In this document: positions 37,720 through 51,015 of the stretch, piece by piece | Numbering within the stretch: position 1 is the stretch's first letter | How the letters are laid out: each line of letters begins with the position of its first letter | From: Echeneis naucrates | Lineage: Eukaryota; Chordata; Actinopteri; Carangiformes; Echeneidae | Assembly: GCF_900963305.1 (NCBI RefSeq) | Contig: NC_042524.1 | Coordinates: forward strand, 186,001 to 250,000 | Direction of reading: 5' to 3' | Length of the DNA: 64,000 nt | The notes under the pieces: generated by a model | Told to the model about the DNA's origin: nothing | The model's database searches: none | The model's input: only the letters and a program-made list of their open reading frames with translations | Made by a program: the position numbers and the translations under genes

Positions 37720-38250
37720 CTTGCATCACAGACCAACCAGTGACCAGCTGACGATCACCTGACCTCTGCCTGACGACGGCGTTCACTTCCTCCTTGCAGC
37801 CTTGTGGGTCCCTGAGAATAGACTCTGCTGGTCCTGGTCCAGCGTCCTCCTTGCTCCTTTCTGGGTGACTCTTCGAGACAAAACCGCCTGTTGGTTCAGC
37901 GCCTTCAGACAATTGAACTTCCTGTCCACGCCGTGTCAGTTAGTCAGAGGAGAACAGGGAATGGCAGACTTGTCACCGTGGAAACAAAATGGCTTCCTTC
38001 TATCTTCGTCTGTGCCTGAATCTGTCTCTCTGTCGTTGCTCGTCTTTCCTCCCCCCTCCTCCTCCTCCTCCCTCCCTCTCTCTCTCTCTCTCTCTGACAG
38101 GAAGTGATGGGGGGGGGTGAAGAAGGGTGAAGGCAGCAGCCGTGACCACAGAGCGGAACAGACTATAGTGCCACAGAGGGGGTGGAGCCCTTTAACTGTT
38201 GCCTCATCGCGATGCAGACGACTTTAATGCTTTACCTCCACAGAGTTAAA

Positions 38251-38304
38251 GGATGAGGGCAGTAACTGCTTTGTGATATCACAAAGCAGTTACTGCCCTC
38301 ATCC
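38251..38304. repeat. perfect 54-bp palindrome without spacer
   Basis: Two 27-nt arms meet with no spacer at 38277/38278. The left arm runs ggatgagggcagtaactgct then ttgtgat, and the right arm is its exact reverse complement. It could extrude as a cruciform. Its core gctttgtgatatcacaaagc resembles the shorter dispersed palindromes at 13.8 and 47.7 kb. Confidence 0.95.
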
Positions 38305-39367
38305 ACGTCCCCAAATATAAGCCCCATCCACCTGTTGGTCCCCAGTTCAGAAAAGGTTACAGAGTGATGACGACGACTATGGGCTCGGTGGTGACTCAGA
38401 CACCAAAATAAACTTACCCTTTGCTGGCAGTATTTACGGTAACTGCGGCGCAGTAGCGTGAAAATGCAAATAAGATTTCAACTTCTCTTCTTCAGTGAAC
38501 TAGAACGTCAACAGGAAGTTCCTCCTCTGGTCCACCGTCCAGATGCTTCCCCAGACATTAATGCACCACAGTCATGCTGTCAGTCTCCTGGAGCCAGGCC
38601 TGGAGAGCCTGTGGTTCAGCACCAGGACTGACCCGGACTGATCCAGTGACATCTGCCTCTGACTTCATCAACAAGGAGCCCTCGCCTATAGAGGCTGTTA
38701 CCACGGTAACAACCATGTGAATCATAACTTCCAAAGTCAAGATCTGGTCAGACACAGGTCTAGTTGAGCTCTGGTTCTGATGTGGTGAGATCATCAGTTG
38801 AAACAAAGGTGTTCTGTTTGTGGAGCTGTACTGAGCATGTGTAGATGCATCTGCTGCAGTAACAGCAAGTCATTAATCAGCAGAGTGAACTTCCTCTTCT
38901 TGTTGATCATAGTTACACATCTCCTCAGGCAGACCAACAACATGAAGATGATTACTGACCTGAACTGGTCTGAATGTCTTTCTTCAGGTTCTGTCAGGGC
39001 TCATCAGGTCTCAACCCACTATCATGGTGACATCACACCTGGTCCAGGCCAAAGAACTGATGGAACCATATGACAATGTTAGAGCTCAAATGACAGATTC
39101 CAACCCACTGAGCAGTCCTCGAAGGCATCACAAGACCCCTGATGACAAGCACCATGTTGGTGGTGCATTCACTGACTGGCAGAAAATGCAGTAGCATCAA
39201 CCGGAAACAATTAACATTCAAAAGGAAACTGATCAAACTTTTCAAAATAAAATTGTTTTATTTAGTGTTTCCTGAAGACGCAAGGTTCATTGACATTCTG
39301 CTTCCTCTTTAACTTCATATTACAACTTTAATTTTTTAAAATCAGGAAGGAGGAAGAAACAGTTTCT

Positions 39368-39368
<1 letters not shown>

Positions 39369-39419
<51 letters not shown>
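39369..39419. repeat. (AT)n microsatellite
   Basis: About 25 at dinucleotides followed by an A-rich run, in the zmat2 3' region. Confidence 0.95.
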
Positions 39420-39424
<5 letters not shown>

Positions 39425-39801
39425 AAGGGATATTTTAATGATTTTGTCTTCAGGAACTTAAACACATCACTGTCAGACTCTTCACCATCTTCATGTTACA
39501 GGAAACATACAGTCGTCCACCGTTTCTCGCAGCTTCCTCTCCTGGCATCACTCTTTTTCACTCACTGTGACAGGAAGCTGCCGCAGAAAACGTCATCAGG
39601 ACAGTGAGTGATGGAGAAAGCTACCAAAATAAGAGCTGGTATGAAGTAAAAAAAGTAAAAGCCTGAACCAGGACAAAGGAGGAAAGTCCAGAAGACGGCA
39701 CCTGCAGCCCTGTCAGTGCAGTCTGAAGAGGGGGCGGAGCTAACACCAGCCTCCAGTACCGTTGCAGTGCGGCCCTTGGCTCGGAGCCTGGGTGCAGAGC
39801 G

Positions 39802-41004
39802 TCAGTGACTCTTCTTGGATGATCCAAAGCCTGAGAAACCCATCACTGCCGCCATCTCGTCATCCTCCTCAAAATCCACATCCTCCTCCGCCCGGCGCTT
39901 CCTCTCCTTCTGCTTCTCCTTTTTGTAGGCTTTCGCCTTCTCCTCCTGATGACATCACAAACACAGGTGACCTCAGCTCCTCTACAGCTCAGTGAAGGCT
40001 GTCCCTACAGGGGTAACGTGATCAGTTGACCATGATTTGTGACTGGGGGCGTGGCCCCAACCTCACCTCCTCCCTCAGCTCCTTCATTCGCTCCTCGAAG
40101 TCGTACTCCTTCTGCTTCTCCTCCAGCTTCTTCTTGTTCACCTCAAAACGCTTCTTCACCTGATCCAGAGACGAGCGCTCAACACGCATTGACATGCCCA
40201 GATTCCTCTGATCTATACACACACACACACACACACACACACAATGAAGTAACCATGGAAACAGCCGTAATGCCATCCTGCAGCTGGCCTCTGAACTCAC
40301 GTTTCTTCCCATTGATGTGATCCAGGAAGTTGATGGAGTCCTTCACGACACAGTCACAAACATTACAGTAATACCTGAGAGAAGATGAAAAAAGCCAATA
40401 AGAGGGACAGGGGAGGTGACACAACCCCCCCACACACACACACACACACACAGTAATAATTACAGAATTCAGTTGTATCAGAAGAACAACTCAGACAGAC
40501 CCGCCCATCTCAGCCTGAGGTGTGGTCTTCGTGATGACAATGGTCTTCCCCAGTTTGGACTCCAGGTCCACTTTATAGTCCCTGTGACGGAGGAGGTCCC
40601 GCTTGACTGGGGGAGCCGTTTTTCCTGGGGGGTGGTGAGGCAAAGACACACACTTTAGTCTTTGTGAGTCACTGAGGAAATTAAGAAATAAAGCAAACCA
40701 GGTCCAGAACCACGTTCTCACCATCTCTCCTCTCCCGATCTCGCTCCTCTGCCAGCCGTTTCTGAGCCAGATTCTCGTACTCATCTTTGTCCCACTTCCG
40801 ACGGAAGTCGTTCTTACCGGACTGGAGGACGAACAATGTCCAGAGTCAGCGAAGAATACACCACCTCAGTTAGACACTAAGACATGTGACCACAGAGCAG
40901 GACCAGGAGGTGGTCTTGTCCTCATGGAGTCTGGTCACATGAAAAACCTTCCTCTTTATTTAGATGGAGGACTAAATAATACATTAACCAGAGAGAGGGG
41001 AAAG

Positions 41005-41075
<71 letters not shown>

Positions 41076-41586
41076 TTGTTTATCGCCAGTTTTATGTTCC
41101 TGTTTTAGGAGGATGTATCTCGGAATTAAAACATTTTAAAAATAAATTAAAGTTTCTGTTCATGGACTCGTGTTTTTAATTTGAAGGAAGCCCGGAAGTG
41201 TTAGTTATTACTGTTGTTATTGTTAGCGGGGCTCGTGCCAACAATTAACAGAAGACCAAACTAAACAAAGCCGGTCAGCTGTTAGGACAAATAAAAATAA
41301 AGACAAACAACGTTAGAAAACGCCGTAAAGTTTAACAAAAAACCGAAAGCCTTTAGCGTGTTAGCGGGATATCTCCGGTTAGCCATTAGCTGCCGTCCTC
41401 GGACCGGACGGGTTCCCGGTTTAAGAGACTCTAGACGGACCCAGTTCGGCTCGTAGATCAATCTGATAACCAGACAGACACACTGGGACCCTACAGCCCA
41501 GCAGAGCCCAGCGTTTATCTTTTTACACACAAAAAGAAGCCAGAAGCAAACCAGAAGCTGAAACTCACCCCGCTGCCGGACGCCAT
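39802..41586 (-). CDS. zmat2: zinc finger matrin-type protein 2 (spliceosomal Snu23 homologue)
   Basis: Six coding exons on the minus strand: 41569-41586, 40722-40821, 40501-40624, 40301-40374, 40067-40212 and 39802-39945. They give 201 residues (human 199). ZMAT2 is the metazoan counterpart of yeast Snu23, a nuclear subunit of the U4/U6.U5 tri-snRNP B complex. The U1-type C2H2 finger is seen as [20 protein letters not shown] followed by NGKKHQ. It is flanked by the near-invariant [20 protein letters not shown] and by the basic/acidic coiled coil [20 protein letters not shown]. The C-terminus [17 protein letters not shown] matches human. The first exon is only 18 nt (MASGSG), and a long TG tract sits about 50 bp upstream of its ATG. 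Confidence 0.96.
41005..41073. repeat. poly-A/(TA)n tract in zmat2 intron 1
   Basis: About 28 A followed by about 20 ta dinucleotides. A LINE- or SINE-type tail with an attached microsatellite is possible, but no element body is recognisable. Confidence 0.9.
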
Positions 41587-41630
41587 CTTGTTTCCTTAGT
41601 GACGAAGGAGTGGGAGGGGCTGGGCTGGGT

Positions 41631-42570
<940 letters not shown>

Positions 42571-45452
42571 ATGTCAACGAGTGGACCGGAAACTGCAGCT
42601 CAAAGCCCGCTACTCCACAACAGGTCGGTACCGGGAATCTGGGCTTTACACGGCACGGTGACCGGACGAGTGTGATCCTCCGGTGTCCGGTCGCAGGTGC
42701 ACCGTCGGTCTTGGAGGCTGTGGTATCCTCCGTGTTTATGGTCTCAGGGGATTCCAGTAGAGCTGCAGGTCTGAACAGGGTCTGTCTGTTTCTGCTCTTA
42801 TTTTTGAAAATGAGCCTCTGTCTCATGATGTCATCGTGATGCCACTGTTGAACCGTGATACAGATGGAAACAGGAAGACCTTTTGAGGAGCTTTACTGTG
42901 AAGGACTTTAGAGACAATGACCTCAGCAGGATGTGAGGTCACTGGATGTAAAGGTATTAGTTTAGACTCCCCCAGCAGACATGAAGTCACTCAGCTCAGA
43001 TTGATGCAGGTTTTTAGTTCAGTTACTTCCTCTTTCAGATGTGATGTCAGCAGGTGGTCATTGGTTCACTGAGGTCAGCTGATGGTGTCCAGATGTCCAT
43101 CCCTCAAACCCCTCTGGCCCCGCCCCTGTGAATGAACATGATTAGTCTTGGTGTGGGTTGTGGTCTGTGGGTTTGATCGTCTTGGGGTCCTCAGCTTCTG
43201 TTTCAGCCCCTGGTCACGTGTCTGCATGAAGGGCTGGTCGGCCACTGTGTGGAATGGCCTCCCTGATCCGCTGCTGGCCACTGGAACGTCAGGACGCTGC
43301 GCCCCTGAGCCGTGGCTCCTCCCCGGATGCAGCTCGGTCTATGACAGCCTGGTCAGGTGAGACACACCTGTTCTCGGCACAGGTGGTGCTTTTGCTGGTT
43401 ATGTGGTCCTGGTCTCTGGCTGGAGGTCTTCCTTGTCTCCACAGTAATGTCTCCACGGTCCCATCTCCTCCTCCTGTGAGCGGCATGCAAGGACGAGAGA
43501 GAGTTGTCAGCAATAAACCTCGCAGGTTTGTTCAGACTCTAAGTTTTTGGGACTTGGGGACTTACCCCAGATCAGGATCTGGTCTGCATGTGGTGCTGAA
43601 GTGAACTTACTCCAGAACTGGAAGAACCCTGGTTGGTAAATCCTCCAGTGTCAGTTGGAGCTGCTTCAGGCCAGGTCTACTCAGTCCTGGGTTAGAGGTC
43701 AGAAGTCACGGTTTTCTGGTATGCTGGTCTCATTCAGGAGATCTGACACATTTGTCTCCTCAGGCCGTCCATCCTGGAGCGCTGTATCCTCAAAGTGTCG
43801 ACCAGCAGCGTTGCTGTGGGGACAGATGACCTGGAAAACAAGAGGTTAGTACAGCTGAAATTAAGTCAGTCAGAACAGTTACCTCTGATTTCCACCCCCC
43901 CCAAACCCTCGCAATGTTGCTGCAGGTCCCCTCTCGGTCGCTGCCACCTCCGACTGCCAGATCCAGCCAACACCGAGACCAACGCTGCCGTTCTGAAGAG
44001 GCGGCAGAAACAGATTCAGTATGGCAAAAATACAAGTGGCTACCAGAACTACCTGCAGCAGGTCCCCAGGTGATGTACACCCAGGGGGGTTGGGGGGCGC
44101 ACACACACAGGCTGGGGGTACAAACAGGCATGAGGGATGGCATCACTCTCTCTGCCCTGTGATGTCATCAGGTAACATGTTGATGATAGACCCCCTTCCT
44201 CCTCAGACACCTGCGGGACCCTAAGCTCCACCCCTCCACTCCCAACAAATACAGGAAGTACAGCCGGCGCTCCTGGGACATGCAGGTGCGTCTGTGGAGG
44301 CGAGCGCTGCACCTTTGGGACCCTCCAAGCGACAACCACTTGGACGCTGCCAACACACCGGACCCGGTGGAGCAGCTGTAAGTGGGCCTGAGTCTAATTA
44401 TTGCTCCAGAGTTGGTCAATCACATCTTTTCAGGTTAGGATCAAAGATCAGAACTGAAGGTAGGTAACCGAAATCACAAATGACTATCAGACTGACATGA
44501 TTATGAGGCCGTTTACAACTCAGCGTTTAATTCTGTATAAATTTATGTAAAGATTAGATTTTTAGTTTCTTAAACTTTTTTTTTTTTTTTTTGGGATCAG
44601 CTTTGAACAGAACTGATGTCTCACAGCTGCGTGTGTGTGTGTGTAGGCAGAGCCAGTTGGAGAAGATGACCTCTGACCTGTGGGAGGACAGAGGAGAGAA
44701 GCAGAGAGAGAAGGAGACTCCAGCAGCCTCTAAAGCCTCCTCTGTGTCTCCTCTGTCCCTGGAGCTACCTGGACCCTGGACCGTCTCCCCGGTAATGCTG
44801 CCAAGTTGATCGCTGATCTGAAACTAATGGTCATCTTGTCCATCTGTGGCTAGGCGTGATGACAATTTTGTGTTGTCAGGAGGCGGAGTCAAACCTTCGG
44901 CCTCTCCGCTCTCCTCCCGGACTGAGTTATTCCCTCCGGAATCAGCTGACCACTGATGACAGCATGACTGACTGGCTCCGCCTCCTGCTGGAGACTGATC
45001 ACACCCACGGTGAGGTGGTGCTGCGTCGTTCCTCAGTGTTCTCGACTTCAATGTGCTTGAAGTCGAGTGGAGCAACGTCTTTGTATTCTATTATAGTTCC
45101 CTGTTTGTTTGTCACCAGAGCTAAATGATTAAAGGTCCATTTGGCCTGAAGGTAGATGTTTATACTTCATTCAACTGCTCCATTTTCATTGGATCAGTCA
45201 GAATTGTCAGCCAATCAGAAGAGGGTCAGATGCTCATTGAATACTAACTACTGATGTTTGGCAGTATTTAATCAGGTGTGTTGTTGAGGCTGAAACCAAC
45301 AGGTTAAACTGGCAGGTCTGACAGGAGCTGGTCCAGATCCTGAGTCTGGAGCTCCAGTCTGATGCTGCTTTGTTTGTTTCCTTGTAGATTTGGGCTCTGA
45401 TGACCAGCAGGTTCCCGTGTTCTCAGACAAGCTCCTGTGGAACCCATACTGA
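42571..45452 (+). CDS. slbp2: histone stem-loop binding protein 2
   Basis: Eight coding exons: 42571-42623, 43207-43356, 43764-43844, 43926-44069, 44207-44377, 44647-44791, 44880-45009 and 45388-45452. They give 312 residues. The SLBP RNA-binding domain spans about residues 117-190: [20 protein letters not shown], then [20 protein letters not shown] and [19 protein letters not shown], ending LHLWDPP. The YGKNT, HPSTPNK and YSRRSWD blocks that contact the 3' stem-loop of replication-dependent histone mRNAs are intact. Upstream, [10 protein letters not shown] precedes the RBD. The divergent ends fit the oocyte-type SLBP2 known from frogs and fish and absent from mammals, which would store and silence histone mRNA in oocytes; that role is inferred. 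Poly(A) signal at 45937-45942. Confidence 0.88.
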
Positions 45453-45463
45453 CGGTCTCTGGA

Positions 45464-45500
<37 letters not shown>

Positions 45501-46034
45501 TAAAGATCACTGAAGATGTACTATGACAGCAGTGATGTCACAGGGTCTTGAATGGAGTTGGTCCTCTATGATCTTTTCACGGAGGGGGGGGGGCAATCCT
45601 CACCTACAGCCAAGGAAGTGTAATTTCCTGGCTGCTCATGAACGCCTCCTGTACTTAGCACTGATTGGTCACCTGTCACCTGAGCTAATGGAAAGCTGCT
45701 AGTTGTCACTTGTTCTGTTTTACTCCTGTTCAGTGTCACGTTGTCATCCACATTCACTCTCATGCTCCATCTCAGGCCCCTCCTCCACCTGTCTCCCATG
45801 TTTTTTCTCAAAAACACACACTGATCATTGGAGGGAAAACTTTAGCACTTTGCGTTGTTGTGAGTTTTCTTTTACTTTTTGTGTTAATGTATCTTTGCTG
45901 CTTAACTTTTGAGATCAGAGGTGGAAAAATGTGATTAATAAAGATGTAAATAAAGTGTTAACTTCAGACTAAGCTCTGGTCTTATTGAACTATTGGATGA
46001 ATCCACTGGTTTGGGGGTGGGGGGAGTCACTGTA

Positions 46035-46212
46035 CTGAAGTCTATGGGAAACTGTCCCTTTTCAGTAAACGTTTTCCTGATGAGTTTATGGTCTCAGTCT
46101 GAAATACATGATTTTGAAATGATACGCCATGTAGAGGTGAGGGGTTAGGGGGCGGGCTACACTGTGACTGACAGACTGGACCACCCAATCAAACAGAAAG
46201 CACGTGCTCTGA
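46035..46212 (+). repeat. dispersed repeat family R2, copy 5
   Basis: Carries gagtttatggtctcagtctg, a ccatgtagaggtgagg block and the right module gactggaccacccaatca, as in the 17.4 kb copy. Confidence 0.6.
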
Positions 46213-47741
46213 CTGAGCTGACTTAATTTCTGTGGGTTTGTCCGTTAAACAGGCACCGCGGCAGACCGGCTGCTGTAAACAAGCTGCCGGGAGCGGACTC
46301 CATCTCCCATCAGCCCCCGCTGTCGGGCAGACGGCGGCCCGGTTGTTTTCGGTGGTTTCTGTGCGGAGGACTGAGCCTTCCCGCGCTGTGGACGTGCTGA
46401 GAGCAGCTGAGGTAAATAACGGACAGGTGATGCGGTGAGGCCCCGCCCCCTCCCGGACCCTTCCTGTTATTTATGAACGTCCGCCGCTCGTTATTATGAT
46501 GTTTAGATCACCGGGAGCCACCGGACGCTGATCTTGGGCCGGACCCGGACCCGGATCGTGGGCTGGTCCCGGACCCTGCGGTGCTCGGATCCAGGCTGGT
46601 GGATACGTTCTTGGATCAGTACGCCAAGCTCCGCCGCTGCAGCCCGGCCCCCGGACCTGCTGTCCGCCGAGGTAAGAGTGCCACCCGCGGAACTCGGAGC
46701 CAAACGACCGCTTGTTTGCTGCTAGCCTGTTCGGGCTCCTCCGTCCCGCAGCGGCACGCCGCTCACAGGCCGGTCAGACCTGAGGCTGGTTCTGCCGGGA
46801 GTCGGCCCGGAGCGCTCCAGGTGTTGTCAAGAGGAAGGTGTGTGAGCGGCCGGCCGGAGGAGGCGGAGAAGCCCGGACGGCCCCCCTGATGCTCCGGTTG
46901 TTTTTGTGAACCTGCTAACGCTGCTAGCCGGTCCGTTAGCCGCCGTTAGCCGGTCCGTTAGCTGCTGCTGCTGGCGGCCGCCGTCGCTCCTGTTGGCCGG
47001 GCCGGCAGTCTGATGCTGCGGAGGGGGCTCAATGTTCAGCCGGTTAGTTTCAGAGCAAGATGGCTGAATTTATTGTGCCGACCTTGACAGAAATAACATG
47101 ACATATTATTTATAGGGAGCTAACGGCAGCTAGCCCCGGATGGAACAGGGACCCTCGGGAATTGCATTTTTTTTTCCCGGTAAATGTCAGAAATTCAACA
47201 TTTCTTCAAATATTCTTCGCTGAAACAGAGAAGACGCTGGACAGGCGTGCTAGCATCCCCCATTGAAAACAATGGGATGCGTTAGCCACAAGCTAGCAGC
47301 AGCCGGGGATGCTCAGCGGCCTCAGCCGCCCCGGAACTAGAGAGGCGGCTGTGAGGCCTCCGCTGCCCGGACCCCCCTCACCGGGAGCCGGGTCTGTGGC
47401 CCCTGACCTCCTGTGAATCAGGTGCCAACTGTCAGTCAGTACAGTGAGTGGTTTTCATGAATGTGACTTTAAATGTCCACACTGCAGCAGCAGTCCACCC
47501 TGTGACCTTTGCTCAGCCCAGATGACATCATCACCTGTTTCCAATAAGATTCCTCCTTAGTCCTCCAGAAAACAAAGATCTGGTTCCATCCTGGTTCTGA
47601 TCCATCTGCAGAGATCTGACACAGAATTGTACTCCAGCCAGTGAGAACTTTGGGAGTACAGGTGAAGGGCTGATTTCTGGAAAACAGTGTGACTTTGCTG
47701 CTAGCAAAGTGTCTTGTTTTGGGGGCGGGCCTGAGGGTATT

Positions 47742-47776
47742 GACTGCTTTGTTGTGACATCACAAAGTCCCAGAAG
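47742..47776 (+). repeat. dispersed palindromic repeat, copy 2
   Basis: Contains ctttgttgtgacatcacaaa; reverse complement of the copy in adra1b intron 3. Confidence 0.5.
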
Positions 47777-48134
47777 TTTTAAGGCTTAATTTCTGAATTT
47801 GGACTGTGAAAGTTTCTGAGGTCTCAGATCTTTGAGACTGAACCATTCTGTTTTCTGGACTTATCAACATGTGACACTCACCTACATCTCCCTCCTCTCC
47901 AGGTGCGTTGCCAGGGGCAACTGCTGGCTGACTATGTCCTTGTGAGAGTGGGTGGGGCTACCTGGCCCTGAATTGGTAAGGTGGAGGAGGATTCTCAAGC
48001 AGCCCCCCGCCTCCTGTGACGGACGGACGGACGGACACACAGACGGGTGTGGCTCCCCTCCTCCTCCCTGTTTTCTTTTCCCTTTCCCACCCAGCCCCTC
48101 GTACCCAGCCCCCCACGTCTGCTGCCACCATGCT

Positions 48135-50274
48135 GTGGTCCCGCTGCTGGTGGAAAGCCTGAGGAATCAGATTCTGGAGGGCGACCCTGCTCAATCGGGG
48201 GACTTCTACCTGGTGAGTATAGGACACTCAGATCCAGATCAGATTGTGGACGCAGATCCCAAATCAATCAGTCCTCCTCCTCCTGCAACCCTGAGGACGG
48301 TGGTGATGCACCAGCTCCAGATTGAGACCTGACTAAAACTAATAGTAGCTGAGACCAGATTTTGACTAGGCAGCATGAGGAGGAGGTCCTGATCTTTTTC
48401 CTCGTTTTTAGCACTTCTATGAAATTCCATGACAGTGCAGTGTATGAACTGAAGTTCTTTTATGTTTTCCACCTCCTTTCTGTTCTCGTTGGTGGAGTTT
48501 CATCAAGGTGATGATGTCCTGAGATATCGGGTCATATCTGCATATCTCATATCTATCGTCAGCAGCAGTTGCTCATCATTGTCACACTGTTGTCATCATA
48601 TGTGATATTGACATGACTTGTCTCTGTCTCCCAGTCCCTGCTGGACCCGAACAACCTCATAGAGTGCTGGCCCCCAGATGGCTTGATGCCTGGTGAGTTC
48701 ACCTGGAGTGCCATATCCTGACCGTTGACCCCTGGATCAGTAAAAGAGTTATTCATACCTGTAATGTGTGTGTTCACAGAGAGCAGCTACTGGCAGCTCT
48801 GCCCTCCCTCCAAGTCTGGCCTGCAGGGGGGGTTACTGAGCTCTAGTTTCCCCCCTGGCCCTGTGCCCCTTGTACCCCCAGATGCCCACCTGCAGGAGGG
48901 GGGCGACCCCCTGGACAGGACCCCCTCTCAGCCACCCCAGCACCGGCCCCTGGCACCCAGCACCTCAGCATCGGAGCTGTCCCTCCCTGGAGCAGTGGCA
49001 GCACCTCCTGGTCCTGGTCCCCCTCCCCCTCCTCCCCCACCCCCCAAACGCCACTGTCGTTCACTGTCGGTGCCGGAGGACCTGTCGCGCTGCCGCTACA
49101 CCTGGCGGCCCAGCGCCTCTCGGGTCTGGACTCCTGTCAGCCGGCAGCAGTGCCACGGGGGAGCTGGTGTTACAGGTGGGGGGCCAGGGGTTGGAGGAGG
49201 GGTTATAGGTGCAGGTGTGGCAGGGGGAGGAGCCTGTCCTCTCCGAGCCCCAAGCTCCTCTCTGAATTCGTCGCTGCACTCCTCGTCTAGCCCAACATTC
49301 TTCAGCCTGGCGCTGTCTCCGGACTCCCCACTGCCATGGAGTTTCCCCTGGGACCCCAGCGAGGCCGCAGCAGGGGGAGGAGCCTGCTGCTGCTTCTTCC
49401 CGTCCCCCTCCTCTTGTTCCTCCTCTCCCTCTCCCCTCCACCCACCTCCTCCTCCTCAGAGGCGTTTCTCTCTCTCCCCCGTGCTCATCAGAGACTCAGC
49501 AGCCTCCACCTTCCTGCCTCCACCCCCCGTGCAAAGCCAAGCGATGGCGCCTCCACCGAGCTGCTCAGCCACAGCCGGATCAGCTGTGGTAGCAGCAGGT
49601 GGCCCGGTGCCCGCCTCGCCCTCCTCAGCCTGCAGCACGCCGTCCTCTCTGAGGCGCAGTCTGCCACCACAGCTGCCGCGCTGCCACTCACAGCCCTGTG
49701 ACCTGCTGCTGCTCAAACCGGGTCTGAAGAGACGCAGAGACCCGGAACGACCATGCGCCCGACCTGTCCTCGACTTCACCAAGATGACTCAGGTATGACA
49801 TCATAAGTTCTGTTCCTGTAATTCCTTCTACTGTCTGTCAACACAACCACAATGACAATGTGTAAATGAATGAAGTGAAGACATCACTGACAGAGTCGTC
49901 TCTGGAGTCAAATTCCTAGTATGTTGTTTACACATACCTGGTAATAAAACTGTTCCTGATTCTGTTTCCTCTCCCCTAAGACGCGCAGCATTGACCCACA
50001 GTGTCTGGAGCGTGGTGGCAGCAGACTTGCCTGTGGTGGTGACATCTGCATGGGCATGGAGCCCTTCATGGGTGACTTCCGGGGCTCCTGTTCTCCAGCC
50101 GAGTGTCTAGGCCGCAGCAGCATCGGGCCACTGAGTGAGAGCGACGAGGAGTGCGGTGAGGATGATGATGACGACGATGGAGAGGAGGAGGCAGTCGAAC
50201 GTGATGCGGCGCAGCAGTCTGTGTTTGAGCGGGACTGTACAGAACTGGACCTGAACCTCATAGAAGAAAACTGA
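48135..50274 (+). CDS. fam53c: FAM53C (start codon unresolved)
   Basis: Coding exons: 48135-48212 (5' end uncertain), 48635-48692, 48780-49792 and 49981-50274, about 480 residues. FAM53 proteins are disordered nuclear/cytoplasmic regulators that bind 14-3-3 or DYRK kinases. Family blocks in order: VVPLLVESLRNQ (compare human MITLITEQLQKQ); KRHCRSLSVPEDLSRCRYTW followed by RPSASRVWTPVS; QRRFSLSP; RCHSQPCD; GLKRRRDPERPCARPVLDFT; and the C-terminal LDLNLIEEN. Long Pro/Ser-rich linkers and an acidic run precede the C-terminus. The N-terminal block has no in-frame ATG. The nearest ATG, with an excellent context (gccaccATG at 48130), is in another frame and stops after ten codons. Either an upstream exon supplies the start or there is an indel. 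EGR1 next door, as in human 5q31.2, supports FAM53C over FAM53A/B. Confidence 0.85.
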
Positions 50275-50946
50275 GCTGTTTGTAAATGGGAGGCTGTTCT
50301 GTTTCTATTCATTGATTTTTATTTTGAAAGGATCTGAACCCCTTCCTGGACCACCGTCAACGCAATGCACCTCCTTCCCGCCAATCAGCAACGCTCTCAG
50401 GAACAACCTTCTCTCATTGGACGAGCTGGGTAAAGGAAGCTGCCTGATGACAGTAATGATGTGACCGCCCACGGTGCCACCTCTGAACCAGGATCTCAGG
50501 CTCTGAGACCCCGATCACAGTCTGGACCAGTTCACACCAACAAGCCATTGTCCGGGCCCCGCAGAGTCTAGGTGTCTTCCAATCTCTGTAACACAACTGT
50601 CTGATACTGCACTACGGCAGCATTCTGAAACATCATCACACAGGTCACACACACAGATGCACAAGTGTGTCCCTTTAACACTATAGTGACCTCAGTGTAG
50701 ATCAGGGAGGCTGCTGTCATGACGACCAGGCTGGAGCGTCTGATCAGGAGTATTTATTAGTGATCACAGCACGTCAACACAAAGAGCAGAAGTTGATCAT
50801 GTATTAATGGACTGACAAACTGTATGAAAATGACAGTCAGTCATGTGACCTGGTCCTGGTGATGTGGTCAGGATTGCTGGTGTTTTGTGGCGTTGCTGAA
50901 GGCAAGTGGTCGCTGATGCTGTCGTTCTCCAGAGTGTTCAACATTC

Positions 50947-50948
<2 letters not shown>

Positions 50949-51006
<58 letters not shown>
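50949..51006. repeat. (GT)n microsatellite
   Basis: About 28 gt dinucleotides followed by gcgcgcgtgcgtgcgtgcgc, an alternating purine-pyrimidine tract able to adopt Z-DNA. Confidence 0.95.

Positions 51007-51015
<9 letters not shown>

Larger units (their letters stand above)
37720..39801. other. lcp2 upstream and zmat2 3' flank
   Basis: Contains the lcp2 promoter side, a CT-rich run (38051-38095), a perfect palindrome (38251-38304), an (AT)n tract (39369-39419) and the zmat2 3'UTR with aataaa on the minus strand near 39250. No other gene is supported. Confidence 0.5.
45453..48134. other. slbp2 3' region, R2 copy, CpG-rich fam53c 5' region
   Basis: Holds the slbp2 3'UTR and, from about 46250 to 47400, a GC- and CpG-rich region that probably contains the fam53c promoter and first exon. 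A plausible noncoding first exon ends at ctgtccgccgag|gtaaga (46671/46672). A second may start after the acceptor at 47902. Neither supplies an obvious start codon for the conserved FAM53 frame. Confidence 0.5.

Noticed and set aside
44284-44292. Possible intron donor cag|gtgcgt in slbp2
   Set aside because: The RNA-binding domain reads straight through ([12 protein letters not shown]), so this is coding sequence.
46503-46672. GC-rich open frame (LVDTFLDQYAKL) as a coding first exon of fam53c
   Set aside because: The frame has no ATG and stops just upstream; more likely a noncoding first exon in a CpG island.
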